Below, one piece after another: positions 14,695 through 20,595 of a DNA stretch of 20,595 bases. Below the pieces are notes generated by a model. It was not told where the DNA came from. It saw nothing but the letters and a program-made list of their open reading frames with translations, and ran no database searches. Source of the DNA: an uncultured Saprospiraceae bacterium. GTDB lineage: Bacteria > Bacteroidota > Bacteroidia > Chitinophagales > Saprospiraceae. Every line of letters starts with the position of its first letter. Position 1 is the first letter of the stretch. The stretch lies in contig CALCSX010000213.1 of NCBI GenBank assembly GCA_937894165.1, positions 1 through 20,595 on the forward strand. Reading direction: 5' to 3'. Position numbers and translations under genes: made by a program.

Positions 14695-15524
14695 TTCAAG
14701 CCTCCGGGAGAAATTTTCATTTTTTGCAAATCAGAAATTAACTGTCGTTGACACTCTATCGTTTCGAGGAGGGTCTGATGAAGCGCGCCGGTTTTATCTT
14801 GATCTTGATTGATATCTGAATGATCGAAGTCTTTTAAAAGCTTTTTTACCTCCCAAACCTCTCTAATTTCACCTATATTTAAGCGGTACAATGAGAATTC
14901 CTTGTTATCAGAGATCAATTCTAAATGTCTGTGTTTGCGAAGGTTGTTTTTGACTCGTTTTACCACGATATTAGAAGAAGTTACGATTACATACACTTTC
15001 CCATCTCTAATAGAATCATCCCAATTGTTGGGTTCCACAAAAGAACAAATAACCACATCGCCTTCATTTAAGTTAGGTACCATACTATCTCCTTCTATAT
15101 CGAATGATCTGAAAGTACCGTATTGAAATCTATGATCCGGCAAGGTGTAACTGGGCAAATTTTCTATAAATTCCGCATCACTAATCGAGCCTGAATATCC
15201 GGCCTGCGCAGGGTATGGAACATGAATTATCTTTTCAGCACCGGAAGTGTCGGTAACTATGGTGAGCAGCTGCATTTTTCTAACATACTCCTCATCGCTG
15301 AACAAGGTGCCTTCACCTTGAAAAATATAATTGGGGTTGAAATGATATTTAGAAATGGCTTTCTGTAGAAAATCAATAGTTACATCGCGGCGCAGCTTTA
15401 CGACCTCATTTAAATTCTGAGGTTTCCAATCCAATGAAAGAGCAAACTGACGGTGAGATCTTATCTTATTATCCCTAACTAATGCTTCTAAGCAATCTAG
15501 AAATCTTAAGGTAACTTGATGCAT
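14691..15524 (-). CDS. LexA/S24-type self-cleaving transcriptional repressor
   Basis: A 277-residue regulator. Residues about 5-70 form an N-terminal helical region compatible with a divergent helix-turn-helix (SHRQFALSLDWKPQNLNEVV, then DVTIDFLQKAISKYHFNPNYIFQGEG), resembling Bacteroidota XRE-like repressors. The C-terminal S24 peptidase domain has the nucleophile S147 in FDIEGDSMVPNLNEGDVVI, the general-base K189 in NIVVKRVKN, and an Ala108-Gly109 bond in YPAQAGYSG, the type of site cut during LexA/CI autolysis. The last ~30 residues (LLETIECQRQLISDLQKM) look like a short coiled coil. It is not canonical LexA: the HTH differs and the protein is longer. It starts about 12 nt after a well-formed promoter enclosed in an inverted repeat, suggesting autoregulation and derepression after cleavage. 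The gene stands alone; its targets are unknown. Confidence 0.88.
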   Translation of the reverse strand: MHQVTLRFLDCLEALVRDNKIRSHRQFALSLDWKPQNLNEVVKLRRDVTIDFLQKAISKYHFNPNYIFQGEGTLFSDEEYVRKMQLLTIVTDTSGAEKIIHVPYPAQAGYSGSISDAEFIENLPSYTLPDHRFQYGTFRSFDIEGDSMVPNLNEGDVVICSFVEPNNWDDSIRDGKVYVIVTSSNIVVKRVKNNLRKHRHLELISDNKEFSLYRLNIGEIREVWEVKKLLKDFDHSDINQDQDKTGALHQTLLETIECQRQLISDLQKMKISPGGLN

Positions 15525-15527
15525 TTC

Positions 15528-15582
15528 GATGATGTTTAGGACAAATATAATATATATTTAATATATTACAAATAACATCATC
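15528..15582. promoter_or_regulatory. Putative operator: 9-bp inverted repeat around the repressor promoter
   Basis: GATGATGTT (15528-15536) and AACATCATC (15574-15582) are perfect inverted repeats, centred at 15555. They bracket the whole -7/-33 promoter of the S24 repressor. Between them lies an AT palindrome: TAATATAT (15548-15555) and ATATATTA (15561-15568). This is the arrangement expected for autorepression, but binding is inferred. Confidence 0.5.
15542..15572 (-). promoter_or_regulatory. Complete Bacteroidota-type promoter of the S24 repressor gene
   Basis: On the minus strand, TTTG (15569-15572) is followed after exactly 19 bp by TATATTTG (15542-15549), matching the TTTG-N19-21-TAnnTTTG consensus at both elements. 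Transcription should begin near 15536, about a dozen bases before the ATG at 15524. It is the best promoter in the window. Confidence 0.65.
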
Positions 15583-15607
15583 AAAAAATTTATAATTTTT
15601 AAATTAT
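15583..15607 (-). terminator. AT hairpin with T-run after the PLP-like gene
   Basis: ATAATT (15592-15597) and AATTAT (15602-15607) form a 6-bp stem with a 4-nt loop, followed on the minus strand by a six-T run (15583-15588). It could end the tpiA/PLP transcript just before the repressor promoter. The stem is all A/T and therefore weak. Confidence 0.38.
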
Positions 15608-15640
15608 TTGATTCTCAACGCTTTTTAGTTTGCGATAAAA

Positions 15641-17074
15641 TCACATATCATTCAAAAAGCTTTCTGATTCAATAATCTCTTCGAATTTATCAATAAGAAA
15701 AAGATCATCGGACATATCCATCCCCATTTCGAGAAGTTTGCGGACATTATAAGAACCAAGCGCTAAACGAAGGAAAGCACCTTGCCCGCATTCAACTGTC
15801 TGTCCTATAATAGCCTTGCTATAACCATTAGGAAAATCAAATTTTGTTAGGGCAATATATTTATGGAGTTTTCTCAGTTCTTCAGGGCCGTAAAATTTCT
15901 TTGCAGCGTTTTTGACTTTGAAAGAGATAATAGATTTATTTGTTTTTATCTGATCGATGAGTAATTCGAAATATGGACTTGCCTCTATTCTCTCGACAAC
16001 AGCCATATTCCACTTGGTGATCACATAATTAATTCTCCTCTCTTCGATGAGGGATAATTTTTCCATCTCTAGAATAGCAGCTTCCCATCTAAGCAGTAAA
16101 CCAATATTTTCGAAATCTGAAAAAGAATTTCTCAAATCTAAGGAGGAAGGAAAATCATGACAAGTGAATATTTTATCAAATCCCAAATTGTCCTTTTTAT
16201 CCTTCAGGGCATTCTGGTAGAATGCAGGGACGAGCATGGCACCACTGAAGGGCGGGCTTTGATAAAATTTCGAGCCGGTGATCATCAAGCAACAGTTCAG
16301 CTTCAATAGTGACTTGACCAATTCAGGAGTGGCACGTAGTTGACACAGATCAACTACCCAGATCACTTTATGATCCTTCATTTCCTCAATAATCTCAATA
16401 TTATCCTCAATACCGGATTTACTTCCAATTACAAAATTGGCAATAATCGAGTAATCCTTCTCATATTTTCGGATCAGTTCTTTGATCTGACTTTTATGAT
16501 CCAGGATGTTCCCCTCTTCATCTCTGGCCTGAAAAGGTCTAAAATCAATTTGAATATTTGGATTAAGAGGATCGCCTTTTTTGACGTTGTTAGCAACTTG
16601 GGTATGATTGCCGTGAAATAATCCCTGATTGGAATAGATGGAACCCGTTCCGATTTCTTCCATACAGGTGACAATATTCATAATTGGTTTATCGGAATAA
16701 ATCAAACTGCTAAAAAGAATTGGATAATAGCATAGGTCAGATCCGGATGGAGCAAAGAAAAAATCGAAATCTACCTCTCCCAGTTCTCCCATCATTCTAC
16801 GAAGTCTGACTTTCTGCTCAGCTCTGGCATCAACAAAAGAAATCTGTTCAGATTTTATTCTTTCATATAAATTGTATACCCCCTCATAAACTTCAGGATT
16901 CAGAACATTGCATGTACAAGACCCCCTATTAAAAGCATGACTATCTTTCAAAGGGTTGACATAATATCTATTCAATCCATCATTCAACAGAAAATTCCTT
17001 TCATCACCACCTGAGGTTAACAGGCTCTCAAACTCTACATCCATTGCCAATGATTCTGTTATATTTCTACTCAC
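15641..17074 (-). CDS. Uncharacterised fold-type-I PLP-dependent enzyme-like protein
   Basis: I do not recognise a named family for this 477-residue protein. Its layout suggests an aminotransferase/cysteine-desulfurase fold. FFFAPSGSDLCYY (105-117) sits where these enzymes bind the PLP phosphate (SGTxA-like). WVVDLCQLRA (239-248) supplies D242 for the pyridine nitrogen and Q245. MITGSKFYQSPPFSGAMLVPA (264-284) places K269 as the expected Schiff-base lysine on a GSKF loop before a glycine turn. CMEEIGTGSIYSNQG (137-151) and VIGSKSGIEDN (215-225) are further likely conserved blocks. No signal peptide or membrane segment is seen. The GTG start at 17074 is supported by AGAAGGA (17081-17087), 6 nt upstream; ATG 17044 is the alternative. 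It follows tpiA by 19 bp. A missing or alternative biotin step is conceivable, but nothing shows it. Confidence 0.72.
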   Translation of the reverse strand: MSRNITESLAMDVEFESLLTSGGDERNFLLNDGLNRYYVNPLKDSHAFNRGSCTCNVLNPEVYEGVYNLYERIKSEQISFVDARAEQKVRLRRMMGELGEVDFDFFFAPSGSDLCYYPILFSSLIYSDKPIMNIVTCMEEIGTGSIYSNQGLFHGNHTQVANNVKKGDPLNPNIQIDFRPFQARDEEGNILDHKSQIKELIRKYEKDYSIIANFVIGSKSGIEDNIEIIEEMKDHKVIWVVDLCQLRATPELVKSLLKLNCCLMITGSKFYQSPPFSGAMLVPAFYQNALKDKKDNLGFDKIFTCHDFPSSLDLRNSFSDFENIGLLLRWEAAILEMEKLSLIEERRINYVITKWNMAVVERIEASPYFELLIDQIKTNKSIISFKVKNAAKKFYGPEELRKLHKYIALTKFDFPNGYSKAIIGQTVECGQGAFLRLALGSYNVRKLLEMGMDMSDDLFLIDKFEEIIESESFLNDM

Positions 17075-17080
17075 TTAAAG

Positions 17081-17087
17081 TCCTTCT
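17081..17087 (-). promoter_or_regulatory. Shine-Dalgarno-like site that decides the GTG start
   Basis: AGAAGGA on the minus strand lies 6 nt before GTG 17074. Most genes in this window lack such a site, so its position favours the GTG over the downstream ATG at 17044. Confidence 0.5.
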
Positions 17088-17093
17088 ATTAAT

Positions 17094-17849
17094 CTAAAAT
17101 GAATTAACAATTGCTAAAAAATCATTAGCTTTTAGAGAAGCTCCGCCGACTAAACTGCCATTGACATCTACTCCTTGAAAAATCTCTGCAGCATTCGATG
17201 GTTTCACACTACCGCCATACAATATAGATATTTTCGCTGCAAAGTTACTAGAATAATTTTTAGAAATTTCTTCTCTAATAAAATTATGCATTTCTTGTGC
17301 TTGTTGTGGACTGGCTGTTTCTCCGGTTCCTATAGCCCATATAGGTTCATAAGCTATTATTAAGTTGGAAAATTCAGATTCACTGAGAGAAAAAATAGAT
17401 TCTTTCAGTTGATTTAAGACATAATCTTTATGATTTCCTTCCTTTCTAATATTTAATGGTTCTCCACAGCAAAAAATAACCTGAAGATCACCCTTTAAAG
17501 CTGCTTCAACTTTTTTCTTTATAATTTCATTAGTCTCACTATAGATTTCTCTTCTCTCTGAGTGACCTATAATTACATATTTTACACCAATCGATGTCAG
17601 CATGTCAACTGAAATTTCACCTGTGAAAGCTCCGGATCCATTTTCATTGCAGTTCTGTGCCGCAACTTCAATATTTTTATGATGTCCTGCCATCATAGCG
17701 ATTCTCTGTAAATGTGTATAAGGTGGTGCTAATATCAATTGAACTTCATTCGAATCGAAACCTTTCATAATTTCGGAAGCAAGAATTTCTCCCTCACTAA
17801 AACTCAAATTCATTTTCCAGTTTCCGGCAACAATATTTTTTGCAGACAT
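17094..17849 (-). CDS. tpiA: Triosephosphate isomerase
   Basis: This glycolytic TIM-barrel enzyme interconverts dihydroxyacetone phosphate and glyceraldehyde-3-phosphate. All catalytic parts are present in 251 residues: AGNWKMN with N10 and K12, GHSERR with the electrophile H96, YEPIWAIGTG with the general base E168 and flexible loop 6, and ILYGGSVKPSNA (209-220) binding the phosphate. The length is standard. It starts at ATG 17849, 3 bp after the bioB stop, and is followed after 19 bp by the uncharacterised PLP-like gene, so all three are probably on one message. tpiA placed with biotin genes rather than gapA/pgk is an arrangement of convenience as far as I can tell. Confidence 0.97.
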   Translation of the reverse strand: MSAKNIVAGNWKMNLSFSEGEILASEIMKGFDSNEVQLILAPPYTHLQRIAMMAGHHKNIEVAAQNCNENGSGAFTGEISVDMLTSIGVKYVIIGHSERREIYSETNEIIKKKVEAALKGDLQVIFCCGEPLNIRKEGNHKDYVLNQLKESIFSLSESEFSNLIIAYEPIWAIGTGETASPQQAQEMHNFIREEISKNYSSNFAAKISILYGGSVKPSNAAEIFQGVDVNGSLVGGASLKANDFLAIVNSF

Positions 17850-17852
17850 TAT

Positions 17853-18938
17853 TTATTTTTTGGCGTATTCTAAATTACGTTCAATGAAATGAGCAGGTCT
17901 CTTCCACTTAGGATTTCTTCTACCATCTTCCTCGATCTCGTGCATTTCTCTCTCAGAGGGCTTTATTCCCGGATTGGTAAAAGGTGCCTTAGCTTTCAAA
18001 CCTAACGTTTCCAGAAGCATTAAATCCTCAGACATTGCGGGATTGGGCGTTGTGAGAAGCTTATCTCCGGCAAATATCGAAGAAGCGCCGGCCATAAAAC
18101 ACAAAGCCTGCCCTTCTTGGCTCATATTGGTCCGACCCGCAGAAAGTCGGATCACAGAATTTGGCATCACTATTCTTGCAGTAGCAACCATTCTTACCAT
18201 TTCCCAAATAGAAACAGGTTCTTGATTTTCAAGTGGTGTGCCTTTAACAGCCACTAAAGCGTTAATTGGAACTGATTCCGGCTGGGGATTAAGATTGGCC
18301 AATGTTAAAAGCATTTTACATCTATCGTGGGAAGTTTCACCCATACCAATGATTCCACCGGAACAAATTGTCATATTTGCTTTTCTGACATTTTCTAAAG
18401 TCTTAAGTCGGTCTTCATAAGTACGAGTAGATATAATCTCTTCATAATACTCATCAGAACTGTCCAAATTATGATTATAGGCATAAACACCGGCATTTGC
18501 CAAGCGCTTTGCTTGGCTTTCTGTTAACATACCAAGTGTGCAACAAACCTCTAAGCCCTCTTCATTCACAGTCTGTACAAGGTCTAATACCTGATCAAAA
18601 TCATTGTCATTCTTCACATTTCTCCAGGCCGCTCCCAGACATAATCGCGATGAGCCGGAAGCTTTAGCCTCCTTAGCAGCTGTTTGAACTTCAGCACAAG
18701 ACATTAAATCATTCTTGGTGATATCTGTATGGTAACGAGCAGCTTGTGGACAGTAGGCACAATCTTCAGGACATCCTCCCGTCTTTACAGAAACAAGGGT
18801 AGATATTTGTATTTCCTGAGGATTATGATTCTCTCGGTGAACTTTAGCTGCTTTAAAAACAAGATCTAATAAAGGTGTATGATAGACATCCAAAATATGT
18901 TGTAATGTCCAATTATTATCTATATCATTTTTATTCAT
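17853..18938 (-). CDS. bioB: Biotin synthase
   Basis: A radical-SAM enzyme that inserts sulfur into dethiobiotin to make biotin. The [4Fe-4S] motif CxxxCxxC is in KTGGCPEDCAYCPQA (C56, C60, C63 from the ATG at 18938). Further family blocks are SRLCLGAAWRN (a cysteine of the sacrificial [2Fe-2S] site), EVCCTLGML, AYNHNLDSSDEYY, CSGGIIGMGE, LVAVKGTPLE and VIRLSAGRTNM with the arginine ligand to the [2Fe-2S] cluster. I chose ATG 18938; the frame extends two codons to TTG 18944 but that adds nothing conserved. It lies 79 bp after the ketoacyl-synthase stop and 3 bp before tpiA. Its own promoter may be the TATTTTTG at 18955-18962. Confidence 0.96.
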   Translation of the reverse strand: MNKNDIDNNWTLQHILDVYHTPLLDLVFKAAKVHRENHNPQEIQISTLVSVKTGGCPEDCAYCPQAARYHTDITKNDLMSCAEVQTAAKEAKASGSSRLCLGAAWRNVKNDNDFDQVLDLVQTVNEEGLEVCCTLGMLTESQAKRLANAGVYAYNHNLDSSDEYYEEIISTRTYEDRLKTLENVRKANMTICSGGIIGMGETSHDRCKMLLTLANLNPQPESVPINALVAVKGTPLENQEPVSIWEMVRMVATARIVMPNSVIRLSAGRTNMSQEGQALCFMAGASSIFAGDKLLTTPNPAMSEDLMLLETLGLKAKAPFTNPGIKPSEREMHEIEEDGRRNPKWKRPAHFIERNLEYAKK

Positions 18939-18954
18939 ATACAATTATTTAGCG

Positions 18955-18962
18955 CAAAAATA
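18955..18962 (-). promoter_or_regulatory. Weak candidate -7 element for bioB
   Basis: The minus strand reads TATTTTTG (TAnnTTTG), with a TTG 16 bp upstream (18979-18981), shorter than the usual 19-21 bp. Inside the 79-bp gap between the ketoacyl-synthase gene and bioB it might give bioB/tpiA separate expression. No BirA-type or other palindromic biotin operator is apparent. Confidence 0.25.
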
Positions 18963-19017
18963 ATCAATTAGTTATAAACAATACTCCTTTGGGATAACAT
19001 TCTCATATGGCATATTT

Positions 19018-20166
19018 TTATACTTTAGCTACTATTGCACTAACTGCTTGACCACCAAACCCTAATGAGTTGATCAGAATATTTTTAATGGGATAATTAT
19101 TTGTGCTTTTTAAAAAATGGTAGGCGGGCATGGAGGCAAACTTTTGTTTTTCAAGCATAAATAAAGCTAAATCCAGATTTGATGCTAAGGAACTGCCCAA
19201 ACTATGACCAATTTTCCATTTATTTCCAAAAATTGGAGGTATTTCTTCACCAAAAATAGATTTATAAGCGGCGAATTCTGCCAAATCTCCTTTAACAGTG
19301 CCCGGAAAGTGTCCAATAATTAAATCAATCTTCGGGAAATCGGCATCTTTCAAAGCATTTAGAATTGATATTTTCAGGGCTTCCCCTCCCTCTGTTAACG
19401 AAGTTGATGTCGTCGCTTTTTCAACACCAACACCTAAACCATCAATTGAATAAAGGCAATCTAAAATATTGTTTTTCAATATAAAAGCATATGAAGCTTC
19501 ACCGAGTACTAAGGAGTTAGATTTCTTAGTAAAATCAAAAGCCCTGCAGGGATAATCCGTTTCTGCGGATACATTCGAATAAATTCTTAAAGCTTTTAAT
19601 TGATCAACTGTGATATCTTGAGTGGGTGATTCTACAGAGGCTGCAACGTAACAGTCGGCCATTCCGGATTTGAGCCAGGCTTTGGCATTAAGCAAACTCA
19701 TTCCAAAACTGCTACAGGTAGAGGAATTTTGAAAAACAGGCATATCCCTGCCAATTTGGTCAGGCCAGGAGCTAAGAAAGCCCAGCGTTGAATGTGGAGA
19801 TGAATATACAGGAAGATTTTTTTTCTCTTGAATTTGTTGTGCTAAAAAATCTACGCTACCTCTTGAAGTCGCAACATTCAAGATTGAATTGGGCATTTTT
19901 GGAAATTGATTTAGCAACCTGTGAAGAACAAATGAGATCATTTTAGCTTCCCTTGAGAATTTTTCAAGTGAAAGATTATTAGAAAATATAAATTCATCGA
20001 TTTCAGAAACTAAGGAATCAGGTAAGATTGAAATCCAATTCCCCGAATGGTTTTGTTTCAGGAAATGTCTGCCATTCAGATAATTCTCATTAGCATTTGT
20101 TTCTATTGTATTTCCAAGAGGATTAATACCGCCCCCCTTCAAAATACCTATTCTATTTGCCGACAT
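19018..20166 (-). CDS. Divergent beta-ketoacyl synthase in the biotin cluster
   Basis: A thiolase-fold condensing enzyme of 382 residues from ATG 20166. The Cys-His-His triad of KAS I/II enzymes is present: nucleophile C151 in NSSTCSSFGMS, H286 in IIGHFPGTVKGD and H321 in KWKIGHSLGSS (numbered from this ATG). The first His motif is HFPGT, not the usual HGTGT, and the Cys loop lacks the TACA(T/S)G consensus, so this is a specialised paralogue rather than FabF. VLGEASYAFIL corresponds to the FVxGEGA block. The ATG at 20166 overlaps bioA by 14 bp; an upstream ATG at 20187 would overlap by 35 bp and adds only MKLSINI. The tight overlap with bioA suggests translational coupling. I infer it builds or extends the pimeloyl chain for biotin, but FabF-like or polyketide roles are not excluded. 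Confidence 0.85.
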   Translation of the reverse strand: MSANRIGILKGGGINPLGNTIETNANENYLNGRHFLKQNHSGNWISILPDSLVSEIDEFIFSNNLSLEKFSREAKMISFVLHRLLNQFPKMPNSILNVATSRGSVDFLAQQIQEKKNLPVYSSPHSTLGFLSSWPDQIGRDMPVFQNSSTCSSFGMSLLNAKAWLKSGMADCYVAASVESPTQDITVDQLKALRIYSNVSAETDYPCRAFDFTKKSNSLVLGEASYAFILKNNILDCLYSIDGLGVGVEKATTSTSLTEGGEALKISILNALKDADFPKIDLIIGHFPGTVKGDLAEFAAYKSIFGEEIPPIFGNKWKIGHSLGSSLASNLDLALFMLEKQKFASMPAYHFLKSTNNYPIKNILINSLGFGGQAVSAIVAKV

Positions 20167-20595
20167 AATATTTATTGATAGCTTCAAAAAATAAATTATG
20201 AACCTTTGCTAAAGATTCATCACTAATACAATACGGTGGCATTAAATAGAGCACATTTCCCAAGGGGCGAATAAAAACATCTTTTTGTAAGAAAAAATCA
20301 ACTAAAATTTCCTTAATATTCGAAAAATAGCTCTCTGCTCCCTCAGAATCAAAGTTTACAGCTAAAATAGTCCCGCATACCCGAATATTTATACTTGGAT
20401 AATAGTCTTTAATTTGCTTAATACCCGCTAAATGCCGGTTCTGAATTCGCTCTAAATTCCGTAAAAATGCTTCATTTAGCACCATATTGAGACTTGCTGA
20501 GGCAGCTGCGCAGGCTAGTGGATTCCCGGTAAAAGAATGTCCATGATAAAAGGCCTTTTTCTTGTCACCACTTAAAAAAGCATTGTAAATATCAA
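20153..20595 (-). CDS. bioA: Adenosylmethionine-8-amino-7-oxononanoate aminotransferase, C-terminal part (partial at the window edge)
   Basis: The frame is open through the right edge of the window, so the ATG at 20485 is internal and only the last ~147 codons are seen. BioA transfers the amino group of S-adenosylmethionine to 8-amino-7-oxononanoate, giving 7,8-diaminononanoate. The diagnostic block is YHGHSFTGNPLACAAASASL, the class-III aminotransferase segment of BioA that binds the PLP phosphate from the other subunit; further on come VRVCGTILAV-like NIRVCGTILAVNF and the ending VFIRPLGNVLYLMPPYCIS, which is characteristic of BioA (RPxGNxxYxMPPY). The PLP lysine lies beyond the window. It is the first seen gene of the minus-strand biotin run and overlaps the ketoacyl-synthase start. 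Confidence 0.94.
   Translation of the reverse strand, partial: DIYNAFLSGDKKKAFYHGHSFTGNPLACAAASASLNMVLNEAFLRNLERIQNRHLAGIKQIKDYYPSINIRVCGTILAVNFDSEGAESYFSNIKEILVDFFLQKDVFIRPLGNVLYLMPPYCISDESLAKVHNLFFEAINKYYVGK

Noticed and set aside
14691..15640. Prophage remnant suggested by the S24 repressor.
   Set aside because: Neighbours on both sides are metabolic genes with no integrase, Cro-like or structural phage genes and no attachment-site repeat seen.
18939..19017. Biotin repressor (BirA-like) operator in front of bioB, including the repeat GTTAT/ATAAC at 18971-18998.
   Set aside because: The arms are only 5 bp and do not resemble the TTGTnAACC-type palindrome; treated as chance.

Overview
The window is AT-rich bacterial chromosome that reads as Bacteroidota (Saprospiria, Cytophagia or Chitinophagia-like; I cannot place it closer). 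The reasons are a type IX secretion (T9SS) C-terminal sorting domain on the CotH protein, starts that mostly lack Shine-Dalgarno sequences, repeated promoter elements of the Bacteroidota form TAnnTTTG, and a bioA / ketoacyl-synthase / bioB cluster. Genes are closely packed: no gene-free stretch exceeds about 235 bp. I see no rRNA, tRNA, CRISPR array, insertion sequence or prophage core.

Layout, left to right. (1) 1-899: the 3' end of lysA faces a PAP2-family membrane phosphatase, tail to tail. (2) 1066-3636: glmM (TTG start) and a NifS/IscS-type cysteine desulfurase form a two-gene plus-strand unit, divergent from the PAP2 gene. (3) 3709-4254: a minus-strand gene with a degenerate HNH region and an AP2 DNA-binding domain. 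(4) 4568-6222: ribD (riboflavin synthesis) and a secreted thioredoxin-like protein. (5) 6246-13080: a minus-strand run of acetoacetyl-CoA synthetase, a secreted CotH/lamin-tail protein with T9SS tail, a membrane-anchored NUC1-type nuclease and a YjgR/HerA-like ATPase. (6) 13219-14694: a biotin carboxylase subunit on the plus strand, overlapping tail to tail by 4 bp with a LexA/S24-type repressor. (7) 15641-20595: a minus-strand run of bioA (partial), an atypical beta-ketoacyl synthase, bioB, tpiA and an uncharacterised fold-type-I PLP-like protein.

Most genes are housekeeping: lysine, amino-sugar, sulfur-transfer, riboflavin and biotin metabolism, glycolysis and acyl-CoA carboxylation. The biotin genes lie near a biotin-dependent carboxylase subunit and acetoacetyl-CoA synthetase, so biotin supply and acyl-CoA metabolism are neighbours here, although they are separate transcription units.

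The least ordinary elements are the unassigned PLP-like protein at the end of the biotin/tpiA run, the divergent ketoacyl synthase between bioA and bioB, the self-cleaving repressor with a complete promoter enclosed in a 9-bp inverted repeat, and the AP2 protein whose HNH core has lost its catalytic histidine. I found no convincing multi-gene novel defence or mobile system.
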